Notes under the pieces: model-generated
Seen by the model: the letters and a program-made list of their open reading frames with translations, nothing else
The model's database searches: none
What the model was told of the DNA's origin: nothing
From: Gracilariopsis chorda
Lineage: Eukaryota; Rhodophyta; Florideophyceae; Gracilariales; Gracilariaceae
Length of the DNA: 64,000 nucleotides
NCBI GenBank assembly: GCA_003194525.1
Contig: NBIV01000197.1
Location: 98,742 to 162,741, forward strand
Direction: 5' to 3'
Position numbers and translations under genes: made by a program
Shown here: in pieces, positions 32,828 to 44,054 of the stretch
Layout of the letters: every line of letters starts with the position of its first letter
How positions within the stretch are numbered: position 1 is the stretch's first letter

Positions 32828-35035
32828 TCACCCTCTCCCACGCAACCCCAAGTATTTTCTCCACCGCAAGCCGAATATACTCCCCGTACAACTAGAAAAC
32901 AACAACTGCCTTCTTCCTCCACGCCCCATATCTGTGTCCATTGCTGTCAAAACAAACCCGATCCACGCATCTAAACGAGCCAAATGCATCACTGTCCCAT
33001 CAACATACTCCATCTTCCCCTCCCTTTCCGTCCCCACCTCATATCCCATGAATTCTTCCAACACTTCCACCGCAGCCCCGTTCTTGAAGTACATGTCCTC
33101 TTCACTAAACTCCCTCAGCCGACCAGCAACCTGAAATCTGGAATACGTAAGACCCTCGATTGTTCTCATCCTCCAAGAACATAAACTACCGCTCTTCGCC
33201 TCCCCATCCCCCTTGAACTTCGTCTTTGCTTCCTCTAACTGCTTCTTCAACTCAATGTCTAGCCCCGTCCTCTCTCGTGGTCTCACAAGTCTGGCGATCA
33301 AGTCATATCCAAGCAACGAAAGCATTTTGTCCGGTGCCGCACGCTTCCCAATCCCAATCACAGCACTCAAATTCTGCTTCATACGTTCCCTCAAACACCT
33401 GTCCGCAACAACCTCCCGCATGCATTGATCCTTCCTACCCGCATCACTCATCGACTGCCATCTCTCCCCCTCAATCTCAACGCCAACCAAGTACTTCAAT
33501 TGGTCATTATTTCCTCCTCGCGACGAAGGCGTGTACGACTTCATCTCAGACGCGATCTCAAACGGACATTGAGGCACAATTTCCTTTCCTCTGACGAAAA
33601 ACACACTGCACTCTCTTCCCTTCCCCAATACTTTGCATCGATTCTTCCAGTTTCTTTCCACACCCTCCGAAGAAAAACAAAACTCCGATACCTCCACCTT
33701 CGCATAGTACAACAACCTATCATATAATACCCTGGCAAACCCATAAAAACTCTCTTGCACATCAACTACATACTTAGTACGCCCTCTCAAGCCATTTTCA
33801 CCTTCAGATCCCTTTCTCTCCCCTCTTCCCACCTTCATCCATTCCCGTAAGCTATCTATCAATATATTCTTCTCGCTCATCTCTTCTCTCATCCTCTTCA
33901 GTTCCTCTCGTGTCAGCTTCAGGGACATCTTTAGGCTGCAGTGGTCCCCTTTGATCTGTCCGAGTTCTGCCTTCAATATATTGACCCTCTCAACTAACGA
34001 AGATCAAGAAATCACGCCGATGTCTTCATTTCCTGCATCTCCCAAAACATTGATAGGCAGGCTTCGCTCGTCAGCAGGTTCACTTGGCGACCGATGAACA
34101 ATTCATTTTCTCTCTCGCATGCCTTCCAGAGTCTGCGGCGTTCTGCTTCCTCTATCACTTTCCAATTTTTCAGCCATTTGCACCTTTCGCGTCCGCACGA
34201 GTGTGCTTGTACGGCCTCCACTTTTGGATGCTTCCTGTATTCCATCCGTCACTCTGACCACTTCTTCCACTTCTCGCGTTTCCTTTAAATTAGAGCGGCG
34301 TCCCACTCCTTTGTTTATCATATCTCTCGTCCATCTCTCCTTCACAATGTGATCCTCTTCGTCCCCATCACTGTGTTCCAAAGATACATTTACCTCTCCT
34401 ACATCTTGATTTCCACTTGAGGCCCCACCTCTCTTCAGCGCACCTGCCTCTTCTATTTGTTTCCTTCCGGGCATATCTTCATCCTTATTTCGGTCTTCGA
34501 CCGGCGCATTTTCTTTCAACCCTCCCTGATCTGTTACCTCTTCCGTTCTCTGGACAACCAACCCTGTTTTACCCTCCAGTATACCACCCGACCCAGGCAT
34601 AGATCGCTGTCCGCGAACCGAATCTCCCCCGCCTGCTATATGCGCATGGGCATCAGCCTTCAAATTCTCACTCGTCGTGCGCTCACTTGTCATGCGCTTG
34701 GATTCGACGTTCTTTGCCCCACCTCTTCCCCCTCTCTTCAAAGCACCTTTTCCTGGCCTCCTCCACGATAGTCCGCTTCTGGGAACACATGATTTCGCTT
34801 TCGTTACACTCGTGGTTTGATCCTCAATAGCCTTTCGCCGCGTCTTAGCCGCAGTCGCCGCACTACCCTTCCCTGGGCCTGACTTCTTTCCCTTCGGCGC
34901 GATTATTGGAGTCAAAACTCTTGCACAAGTGGCTGGTGACGCTCTGGGTTGGCGCACGCCGTGTGTTTTCTGGGAAAATCTTGCTACCCGATGCGCACAA
35001 AAATCTTTGCTTTTTGTGAAATCTTGAAAATACAA
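32828..35035 (-). pseudogene. Basic/coiled-coil protein, broken
   Basis: Two long frames on the minus strand share one phase: 35035-34103 and 33976-32828, with TGA stops between them. A frame in another phase (34245-34012) may bridge part of the gap. The first half is Lys/Arg/Glu/Ser-rich with GKKSGPGKGS-like basic runs and is probably disordered. The second half begins with a predicted coiled coil (LKAELGQIKGDHCSLKMSL, TREELKRMREEMSE). It continues into a globular part of about 320 residues with no motif I recognise. No ATG opens the first frame; another start may be the ATG at 35072 in a different phase. Located downstream of the SET ORF on the same strand, it may have been part of one transcript. 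Confidence 0.42.
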
Positions 35036-35200
35036 TCCTCGGTGGTACCAAAAATGGACGTTTCTGTGTCACATCTATATCAATTTGTATCTCCTATCCC
35101 TACTGAAAAGTAATATTGTCCTAAGTTAGGACTAAACATGCGTTCACATAATAAACGACATCCTTTAGCCAAGCTGTGGAGAAAGGTTTATAACAACAAA

Positions 35201-35899
35201 TTAATCAATGACTGTCGTTCCATCCTCCACATTCAAATGGGTTTTCCAGTCATAAACATAACCGTATCTGGCGAAGACTTCCTCTCCTTGCTCTATTTCG
35301 GCTGTTGCCTCCATCTTAATAAGTTTGTAGTCCGTTATTCCCTCTGGTGTTCGTCCCACTCCCGGTGTCCGTTTCATTTGCACCTGAGCCTCCCTTTTTT
35401 TCACAAGGCCATCCACCATGGCATCTAACTGTTTGTCCTCTTCGACGTACTTTGGATCGTTGATATACCCCAAAATACAAAAAGGGGAAGGAACCACCCA
35501 AAAAATAGGGTTTGCTTGTTTTCCATGCCAATTCTTCAGCTGTTTTCGACGCGGAAGTGATTGGAACTGTTGACCGTAGACTTCTTTCTCCACCGCATAC
35601 TTCCGCAAGCGATCCTTCGTCACACCCATGAATCCCTCCCGGTAGGTCTTGTGCACTTCTTTCCGATTCGAAAGGTCATGATAAACCAACGTCCCGTAGA
35701 AATAGCACACTACCTCGCCTGCAGCAATTCGACGAGTTGCATACACTCCAACACCAGCCTTTTCGTGACGAATAGTAGACTTGCCTACTCGCAGCCAATA
35801 TTGCACAGCCTCCATTGCCAATAGAGAATTCATGTTCTCCAGATTCATTCTTCCCTGCAGCTCCCTCGGCCATCCATCCAAAGCTTTCTTCCTTCCCAA
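35201..35899 (-). CDS. SET-domain protein (putative lysine methyltransferase)
   Basis: SET proteins transfer methyl groups from S-adenosylmethionine to lysine, mostly on histones. The 232-residue minus-strand frame has the core motifs in order: HEKAGVGVYATRRIAAGEVV (first SAM-binding strand), a helical insert, LGYINDPKY (equivalent of the NHS/NH motif, here ND), and AEIEQGEEVFARYGYVYDW (GEE...YG motif with the catalytic-site Tyr). It has no ATG at its left end: the frame continues upstream into the methyltransferase, separated only by a TAA at 35918-35920, so the two may once have been one protein. No pre-SET or post-SET cysteines are visible. It could be a stand-alone SET, as in some giant viruses, or a domain of a polyprotein. 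Substrate cannot be deduced. Confidence 0.68.
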   Translation of the reverse strand: MGRKKALDGWPRELQGRMNLENMNSLLAMEAVQYWLRVGKSTIRHEKAGVGVYATRRIAAGEVVCYFYGTLVYHDLSNRKEVHKTYREGFMGVTKDRLRKYAVEKEVYGQQFQSLPRRKQLKNWHGKQANPIFWVVPSPFCILGYINDPKYVEEDKQLDAMVDGLVKKREAQVQMKRTPGVGRTPEGITDYKLIKMEATAEIEQGEEVFARYGYVYDWKTHLNVEDGTTVID

Positions 35900-35917
35900 C
35901 TTCCCTGGAATTTCACT

Positions 35918-38357
35918 TTACCACAAAGTGGAGACAAAGTCGACAAGGTGTGCGGGAAGAATTTGGTACGGTGGAAATCCGTAGACAGCCCTCCATAACA
36001 CGGTGCGCCTGCTTCTTCCCATTGGGAATGCAGAGGAAACACAATAGGCCATCTTTTGAAGCTCCTGGCTCTTCTCAATATCCGTGTGTCCTCCCCGTAT
36101 TATGGAAGCGAAGCGAACAATAGCGGCATGCCTGGCGTTTTCAAAGCAAGCTTTGTCCGGTTCACACCCCACAAACTTCCGATGCTTGGGCAGTTCCATG
36201 CACGATATCGCTGTCGAGAACGTTCCGGCAAACATGTCGACCACGAGCTCTCCTGGCGGACTGAACCTGCAAATCAGCTTTTTCAACAGTGCCCTACACT
36301 TTTGTTCCGGTCGCACCCTCTTCCTCGTACACTTCCAATCCGGGGTTTTCACAGACCACATGAGCATCTCACTATTTGACATCGGCGGCTCCTGAACCAT
36401 GATTGCATGATACGCTGGGTATCGTGAAGCAACATAATTGAAGTTCCCATAGTTGACCATCCGGTTCTGTGTTCTGTTGTGCATAAGGAACTCCAGAACG
36501 AACAGAATGTACAGCGTATTGTATCGTCTGGTGAAACTGGCAACTTCTTCTCCCAACTTTACCTGTCGTAATACCTAAAGACCGTACGAAATGGAGGGGC
36601 TGTTCGTCCACGACAAAGAGTACCGCATCGTATCAGAGCCCTACATGTAGGTAACTTTCCGTAGCACATCCCGCCACAACGGTACCTGATCCCATGAGCA
36701 GAAATGTATAATATGCCCACCAGGACCTACAAGCTTTGACGACCTCCTCGCTGACCTGCTCATGCCCTTCTCTGTCAGAATATCGTGTTCGCTGTTCTCC
36801 AAACAACGCTCAGAACGAGTCCCATATGGCGGATCGGAAAGCAGGAACTGTACCGTTCCTTCAATAGATACCTCGCTTTCGCCAGACTTGTTGTCGTCAA
36901 CTTCAATGAGATTTTCGAACTTGCAGTTGTGGAGACGGAAGTTGCGGGACATCTCCCTCTCACAATACTTGTAGGCTATCACATCATCCAAAGTCGTAGG
37001 GTACGGTTTTTAGAATCCCCGTGCCTTCGACATCATACGATAAGTTCTGCGACAAAGCTGTTGTTTGCAGTCTTTCAGTGGCCTTTGGTGCAGTACCACG
37101 TTCCGGAGTACCACTTTCCGCATCTTTTACCATCTCTATCTCTTCCAATTCTTCCAACTCACCCTGATCACCACCTTCCACACACTCAGCACGTTCGTTC
37201 CCACCACCAGCCGTACCAGTTTCTACCGGCTCCATAATGATTTCAACGTCTTCTGCAGGCTCTGATTTCACAGCTTGATGTAATTTGACATTGCTTCCAT
37301 GCAATACAATGAGCTTCAAAGGCTTTATGGCCTCTTGAACCGTAGTGACAAGAGATTCACTAAGTTCTCAAACCGCAGAGGGAAAAGTCTCGTTCTCGTG
37401 ATGATGAACCTTTTGACGGCATCCTATTTGCTGGGAGCAGAGATGTCGAACAGTTTCTCTTGTACCACCACATTAGAAACGTCACCAAGGTATTCTTTGG
37501 CACAAAGGCGAAGCGCTGTATCCACTGGGTCCGGCAGATTCCATGCCCATTTGGTAACGTTTTCTTCTACGGTGGTGACGTTCTCCTCCTCCACAAACGG
37601 TTTGGAACAATCTTTGTGTTGGAAGCCCATGGAGCGTTGTGCAATATCGGTGAAGACTACACCGATATAGTCGAGTCAAATGTAAGGCAAGATCATAACC
37701 TCAAAGTTGGGAAACCCGAGGAATTGGGCGAAACAATCCCAAGCCCTGGTCACCAGCTGCACACCATACCCGACACTCTGACTCTGGGTCTTGTCTGACA
37801 AACTCACTCTCGAGAACTTCTTAGCTGCCATTCCCCTTTTCCTCTTCCTACCACTTCCTTTCTTATCCACGGCATTCTGCTGCACTATAGACAGCCCAAT
37901 GACCATTTCAAAGTCGGTGCAAGGATCCGTGTGGAAAGCGGAAAATTTCTTGGTTGCTCCTAGAACACGGGACTTGCAAAAGACAGATAGCAACAAGTTA
38001 CGGGGAATTCCTTTAAGCCCTTCCCTTTTACAATAAACCTTCCAAAAGTCCCTTACACGCCTGTCTTCTTCACGTTCCTTTACGTCCACCACTCTTGCCA
38101 TAAGATAGAGTTGACGTGGAGGGCCTCTGAGAGACATGTTACGGAGCTCGGAGTCCGAATACGAGATGTAATCCGGTCCCGATGAGAGTGAGAAACATTT
38201 TCTTGGCAGAGTCATGAACGTTTCGACTTTGTACCGCGAACACCACAAAGTCGGTGTGCTTCAAACTTCTCGGCTCATCCACATTTTGCCTCGTCGCTGC
38301 GTAGTCATCAAGAACTGCAAGATAAGCATCAATAAGCTCTTCTCCGGTTCCGTGCAT
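35918..38357 (-). pseudogene. Beta-class DNA N-methyltransferase, multiply interrupted
   Basis: The order of motifs fits a beta-class DNA amino-methyltransferase. Catalytic DPPY lies in QFLLSDPPYGTRS (about 36,845). It is followed by GPGGHIIHFCSW, and the SAM-binding block FSPPGELVVDMFAGTFST with a later HRKFVGCEPD lies at about 36.1-36.3 kb. DPPY is usual for N6-adenine enzymes. About 450 residues of unknown, partly basic sequence (KKGSGRKRKRG) precede it. Coding is broken by frameshifts near 38.25, 37.35 and 37.0 kb and by stops at about 37,678, 37,424, 36,641 and 36,582. The likely start is the ATG at 38357, next to the palindromic repeats. The enzyme is thus a relic, or the assembly has errors. 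A beta-class DNA methyltransferase next to a SET domain in a eukaryotic mobile region is unusual. Confidence 0.65.
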
Positions 38358-38378
38358 CTTGAATGAACCCGTTTCCTT

Positions 38379-38698
38379 CGGATTATGTTTCTCTTCGTTT
38401 TGGGTCGAGGACCGTGGTGCGAGGTATCATGGTGCTCCATCGCAAACACGATGGAGTGCCAGGCATGAATTTTAAATAAAAGTTCGCGTCCTGGCGCTCC
38501 ATTTTGTTCGCGATGGAACACCACGACACTCCGGACCACGGACCTCGACCAAAACTTTAACAAATTCTTTTGCAATGCAAGTAATTGGGAGGCGAATTGC
38601 AGGGATGCTACTTTGATGACAATGGATGTCATGAAAACGATATATAGTGCTTACGTCCATCTCTATGGAACCAACCAAGTAGGCGTGATCACGAGAGT
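38379..38698 (+). repeat. 320-bp direct repeat A with internal 155-bp palindrome
   Basis: It aligns with 38859-39174 at high identity. Inside, 38398-38555 is a long inverted repeat: the left arm starts TTTTGGGTCGAGGACCGTGG and the right arm ends CCACGGACCTCGACCAAAAC, with about 66-bp arms and a loop of about 25 bases. TATATAGTGCTTA near 38640 could be a TATA element. It lies just upstream of the minus-strand methyltransferase start. Confidence 0.85.
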
Positions 38699-38858
38699 TT
38701 CAAAAGAAAGGGGTAAAACTGTTGGAGACGACCACTCCGGTGCTTTGTTTAAGAAGAAAAAGTTGTTCTTCGGGTTCAATAGAAGTTTTCAATCGCCCAA
38801 ACCGACGCAACGAATGCAGTTGCGAAGAATGCGCAAGACGCTTTTGACTTGGTTGCCA

Positions 38859-39174
38859 CGGATTATGTTTCTCTTGGTTTTGGGTCAAGGTCCGTGGTCC
38901 GAGGTGTCATGGTGCTCCATCGCGGTTCCAATGGAGCGCCAGGCATGAATTCTAATTAGAATTTCGCGTCTTGGCGCTCCATCGTGTTTGCAATGGAGCA
39001 CCACGACACTCCTGACCATGGACCTCGACTAAAACATTAACAAATTCTTTTGCAATGCAATTAATTGGGAGGCGAATTGCAGGGATGCTACTTTGACGAC
39101 AATGGATGTCATGAAAACGATATATAGTGCTTAAGTCCATCTCTTTGGAACCAAGCATACGTGATCACGGGAGC
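38859..39174 (+). repeat. 316-bp direct repeat B with internal palindrome
   Basis: Second copy, offset 480 bp from the first. The palindrome at 38878-39035 has changed in both arms in ways that partly keep pairing (for example CCATGGACC facing GGTCCGTGG). The unique 160 bp between the copies shows no motif. Confidence 0.85.
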
Positions 39175-39467
39175 CTTCGACGTCAGCGGGTGCCAAGAAA
39201 ACGCAAGCGCGACCTTTGAAGTACTCAGCCATAGATTGAACTGGGAATAAGATAAACGCGCCATCACAGAAACGGACTCCGAAGAACCCTGCTTCGCCAA
39301 AGAGACGTGTTATCGACATGCCAACCACGCGAGGCAAAGTGAAGAGCCGGGGCGCCACCCGAACTCCCAGCCACCCTGAGCCATCAATTGGGTGCAATAC
39401 GGGTCAGGTGCTTTAGGGCGATGCGGAGGTCAATCTGTTCGTACCAGTTGGGAGTAGTGATGCGAAG

Positions 39468-41873
39468 GTGAAGGTAGGAGAGGCGACATTGCGCGGTGTG
39501 GGGGTTGCTGGGGGGCCGGGGACGAGACTCTGTCGTTCACTACACAACCATCCCCTGTCCTCTACGCAGAGACCTGGAGAGGACTTGGTGCTTATCTTTA
39601 AGACAAATATTTCGTCACACCAAGATGAGAAGTACCCTTATGTTTTTGGAGGTCCCGAGGAACCGCCCGCAACTTTGAAGGAGATGGTTTCAGCGGGTTT
39701 ATATGCATGGGACACTGCGATGATGAGTGTCACAAATGAAGGGGGAGAGGGGAATGAGTCGGTTCCAACGTGGTCAGGAGCAAACGTGAAGACTGTCCAG
39801 AGAAGTAAAGCTTCCAGGACCACTGCAAGACAATTCAAGCGACTTCCCTCTGTTGCTGGTACACCATAAAGCAATTTGGTGACCAAAGCGCGGGTGAAGA
39901 GCCTTGAGAGCGGTGGAGAGGCTCCGGTGAAAACCCGCCAGAGCGGTGGAGAAACATCAGGTGCTCTTGCGGGCGGCTCTGGAAACCGAGGAGGCCCTGA
40001 AGTCGGAGCAAACTCCGATGATGACGTCATAGAGGTGCCTGTACTCTCCAGGAACGATCTTGATCCGGAGGAGAGGGTTTTATATGATGACGGTGATGCT
40101 GTTCCTTCGGAAGAGGTGGATAACAGTTTGGGCGTCTTAGACATCAATCGAGATGATTATGACCAGCACAATTGCGTAATCGATATCCGCAACATTCGAT
40201 TTCCGAAGATCATGGTTCGTTCGAAGAATGACAAACATCTTCGAGATACTTGGAACAAACCCAGGAACTTCGGATGGCTCCCTTCTTTTGGGTCGATTGC
40301 AGTGGCCCTGTTGGAGGATGCGCCGGTTTCTGACGCTATTGATGCGAGTGGTCGTTTGTTTGTTCCTGTGTTTTTGGTGGATGGCTTCCCTCGAGTGAGT
40401 GTTCTAATGGACCTCGAGCAGGATGGTGCGAAATCGGCACGGATTACTGCTGGTTTGAAAGTCACGCTTTGGGAACGGAACGACGGCCGGGGAATGACAT
40501 TGAATGAGGTGTTGTGGCTGGAGAAGACGTTAAATGATTTGAGCTCCAATGTTGTGGTGATGCCCTTCGCAGATAAGATTCACAATGCTGTTTCGTTTAT
40601 TCGTAATGGCGTAGAGCAGGATGGGTATGATTTGTCAAAGCTTAAACCAAGCCAAATCACGGGGGTGTTGTGGAGCAGTGAGACGAAGGGGAAAGAAGGG
40701 AAGATACGTCATTTCAATCGCCATTATGCTCTTGCTCTGAAGTTTGCGCGTAATCCCGGTCTGTTAGAGTTCTTCGATGTGGTGTGGCAGGAGACGCCTA
40801 AAATTGGAATCACTCATGTTTCTAGTGATATTCTGCTTGGAATGTCAGAATATAAGTTTTGTTCTACTACCCAATTTCTACAGGCGCATGTTCGAGTGAG
40901 GTCGGCGGCCACTGTGAAGATGGGACCGTTTGAGGATTTCCAAAAGTACTTCTTCAACTGCGCTTGTAGAACGTATGACATTTGCAGTGAGCTGGGAAGT
41001 TCCATGAAGGAGAAAAAGAATGTACAGGAAGTGATGAATACCACGGTTAGCATCGGCGATTCTGACCAGACTGTGTCAAAGTATATCATATCTCTTCTGG
41101 GGAAGTGGTATAGGAAAGGGAAACGTAGTTCACTGGAGTCCAGAGTGAGTAATAAGGTGAAAGAGGTTCGTAGGACGTTGTCCAGCGCTTTGTGGGCCAT
41201 GCAGAGACAGGATGCTACTGCTGTTGCTCCCTCTGCGGCCAATGTGGAGGTGATCGAGTTGCTTGGTCTGAATGAGGAAGCTGCTCAAGAGCCTCTGAAC
41301 GCTGACTAGGAGCCTCGAAGAAGTAAGCGAATCTCAAAGAAGCGTAAAGTGGAGGTCCTGGACGAAGATGAAGATGAAGAGTCAGTTGATTTTGAGCCAC
41401 CGGTGAAGAGGCAGAGACCATCGAATCGTAAGCCGACTGCACCTGATGTGAAGCGACTTGGCTTTGGTATCTCGCAGGAGGTGGTGGAGGTGCTGCGTAG
41501 TATGGAAAGGAGATGTTTGAAGAGGTGGTTGACAGCACAGGAGATCACTGTGCTCGAGTCAAGCGAGGATGAAGCTCAAGAGGACTTTGTGGATGATGAG
41601 GAAGATGAGGCAGAGGAGCAGCAAACCGCAGACAGCTTTGACGATAATAATCCTGAAAAGCTTCCAGCTGGCTTAAGTACGCCAGGAGAGCTGACTATGG
41701 GAGTGGACATGTCTTGGGTGGACCTAATATACTCGTTGCCGAGTGAGTGGACTGCAAGAGGAAATGCAGTGAAGCATTCCCATCCATGGATGCAGAGGAT
41801 AAATCTGAGGAAGCACCATCGGGTGCAGTGCCTACCACCTGATGACTTCCGAATGGTTCATCATGCTGTGTAA
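39468..41873 (+). pseudogene. About 800-codon nuclear protein with possible ParB-like fold; two in-frame stops
   Basis: One plus-strand phase is open from 39417 to 41873 apart from TAA (39867-39869) and TAG (41307-41309). There is no ATG before about 39.69 kb, so the start is unclear. The middle (about 40.1-40.8 kb) has a segment VPVFLVDGFPRVSVLMDLEQ followed by LKVTLWE and MTLNEVLWLEKTLNDL. This loosely matches the ParB-type layout of D-G-x-x-R near a strand, then a helix with a conserved Asn; this is a weak, by-eye match. After the TAG comes a nuclear-localisation cluster, RRSKRISKKRKV, followed by an acidic run. The final part is acidic. It is divergent from the methyltransferase and shares the palindromic repeat region. 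Family otherwise unknown. Confidence 0.5.
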
Positions 41874-42489
41874 TGGCGTGCGTCACGCAACATGCACAAA
41901 GAGATGGGTACTACGCCACGTGCAGTGCTGGGCGTGAAGATGGGGTCGTGAAAAGGAGGTTGGAGGAGAAGGACGAAGAAAGATTGGAGGTTAAGAGTCA
42001 GTTGAAGAGGAGGCATGGAAAGAGGGAAGAAGGAGAAGAAGGCTAGTGATGTTTAGAAGTGACGTTGAGGCTGTTAGGACGACGGAATGGGTGGTATTGG
42101 AATCTGATGCGCGGTGCGTCGGGTGTGTGAGAACGGAGAGAGCTGCCCAGATGAGTTCCTGAGGATGACTTGGAAGTCAAAATAGGGCAGTATGAAGTTT
42201 CAAATTCAAAAGATGGAAATAAAAATGTTAGTTTTGGTTGGGTGCTCGAAATGGCGCTGTCCGCTTCGCGGCCAGCGCCATTTCGATATCTGTATCTAGC
42301 TTTTAGTGGAGAATGAACTTGCTGCAAACTTGAAAATAGCGGTGCGCAGTGCAGGTGACACCAGGCTCTGTAAGATATAGAAGTGTGAATTCCAAAAATA
42401 ATTTCTTTTACTTGGCAAGCGCCAGAAACTAGCATAATCTATCATTTTCGTATTATTTTCGAGCTTTTGCCTAAGAAACTTGCGATCTA
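41874..42489. other. Right flank of the methyltransferase island; hairpin
   Basis: Purine-rich sequence followed by the hairpin-CTAG structure described separately. No gene recognised. Confidence 0.4.
42247..42299 (+). repeat. Strong hairpin followed by CTAG (Helitron-like 3' terminus)
   Basis: CGAAATGGCGCTG (42247-42259) pairs with CAGCGCCATTTCG (42273-42285). An inner CCGC-TTC-GCGG stem is separated by one mismatch. Ten bases later comes CTAG (42296-42299). A GC-rich hairpin about 10 bases before CTRR is the classical Helitron 3' end. The next base is C, not the T expected at a Helitron A/T insertion point, so this is a suggestion only. Confidence 0.4.
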
Positions 42490-43850
42490 GCACCTCTATC
42501 CAGCATTCCGAGAACACCGACGTAGTAACGCCAGCCTTTTCAGCCTGTCAAAGACAACAGGCTTAGTAGATATGTCGGCAGCTTGCACGTCAGTCCTTAT
42601 TAACTATACCTCAATTACGTTGGTATCCGGCAGCTTTTTTTGTGGTGATATTTCAGCGCAAAATGCTTGTTCCTTCCCGAGACGTTTGGCGTCTTCACGA
42701 TTGACATCGCAGTCGAACTGTCCGCTGCTATAGAGAGGGGGTAGATTTTAGGTTCATACTTCAGGAATGTTTCGTTGCGTAATTCCCAGAAGATTCTACG
42801 CAGCCGAATTACATTCTTTCTTCAATACGCCATTGTAATTGATTCTTGCTCTCCGGACGACAGCGCAAAAAGATTTTGCTTTTTGGTCATCCACATGACA
42901 CGCGATTCGTTCACCCTTATTAATAATTCAGTCGTGGACTTTGTCGTCTCACGAGAACCAGCTCCATCTGCGTCACAATAAGCCTCCATTGGTGGTGTGG
43001 TATTGACGGGAAAGAACAAGCGAAGACCCTTCGTACCCTTGAATAATCTCAGTACTCTTTTTTCAATCCCAACGTGCCTCATGCATGAGTCATGGATTTG
43101 CCTTACAAGCATTGAAGTGGCATTCATGACTTCTAGCCTCGATTAGACTGCCAATTACATCAAACGGCCTACTAGTCTCCGGTAGTGGCCATTTAATGCA
43201 GATAGAACATGCTGTTCGTCCTCTAGACGAGCCGTGATGCATATTGTTACGTTAATGGATTTTGGGCAACTTTGAGCTCGCCATACCACCTTCTACCAGT
43301 ATCTTGTCATCATATTTGCTTCACTGTACATTTATACGGTTCTGGTCACTCATTATATCGAGTCTCAAAAAACGTTTTGCCTCGCCAAAACCTTAACCTT
43401 AAAAGGCTTCTGTATCTGACATGAAGTTTTCTACAAGAGATCGAGTGTTACACGACGTCAGTAAGTCATCAACGACCACTACGATGGTCAAAATTCGGCT
43501 GTTAGAATTGTAAATATATAGTCGATTGTCTATGCTCGACTGCTTTAATCCCATGCGCAATAAATCCTTATGCATGAGAGATCCCCATATTTATCCTGCC
43601 TGCTTTGCGCCGAATATGACATTAGCAGCAAGCATACCTTGCCTGGAACAAATGAGGACCCAGAACAGTTTTGGGGAGGTTCCATGATTAGAGCCTCATG
43701 TAGATCCTTGCAGAGGTATAAATTGCTAATATCCATCGTTTCTAGTGTCTGGATTGGAGCTATGGTCCTTATTAATAGAATAAAAATGGTTTCAGGACGG
43801 GCGACCGGGCCGTACAAGTTGTCTGGGACATAATCCACGTACTTCACTTA
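42490..43850 (-). pseudogene. Ty1/copia RT-RNase H remnant (minus strand)
   Basis: From high to low coordinate the minus strand shows RT pieces (ARPETIFILL, LETMDISNLYLCKDLHEAL), then LKQSSIDNRLYIYN with VVVVDDLLT (the RT active-site region; about 43.55-43.40 kb). RNase H follows at 43.13-42.5 kb: LVRQIHDSCMRHVGIEKRVL, CDADGAGSRETTKSTTE, ALSSGEQESITMAY, ADSSTAMSIV and VQAADISTKPVV. Several stops and frameshifts occur. It is the same family type as the fragment at 16.7 kb but in the opposite orientation and more decayed. Confidence 0.78.
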
Positions 43851-44054
43851 TTAAATTACGCCGTATGTAAACTACCAAGGTACTGCTGGTGTCAGGAACA
43901 TCTTGACACAATGAAGACAATATTTATAAGTATATGTCATGCAGGAAACTATTGTGCAACACCAGTTCTCTACTTAAGGCGCAGAAACGGTACATTTTCA
44001 ATCGAAAGGTGATCACCAAATCTCCCAATCTCTCTCCCGTTCCCACAGTCTGAC
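43851..44054. other. Spacer between copia remnant and Helitron 2
   Basis: No feature recognised; the Helitron 5' end (TC) should lie here but was not placed. Confidence 0.3.
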
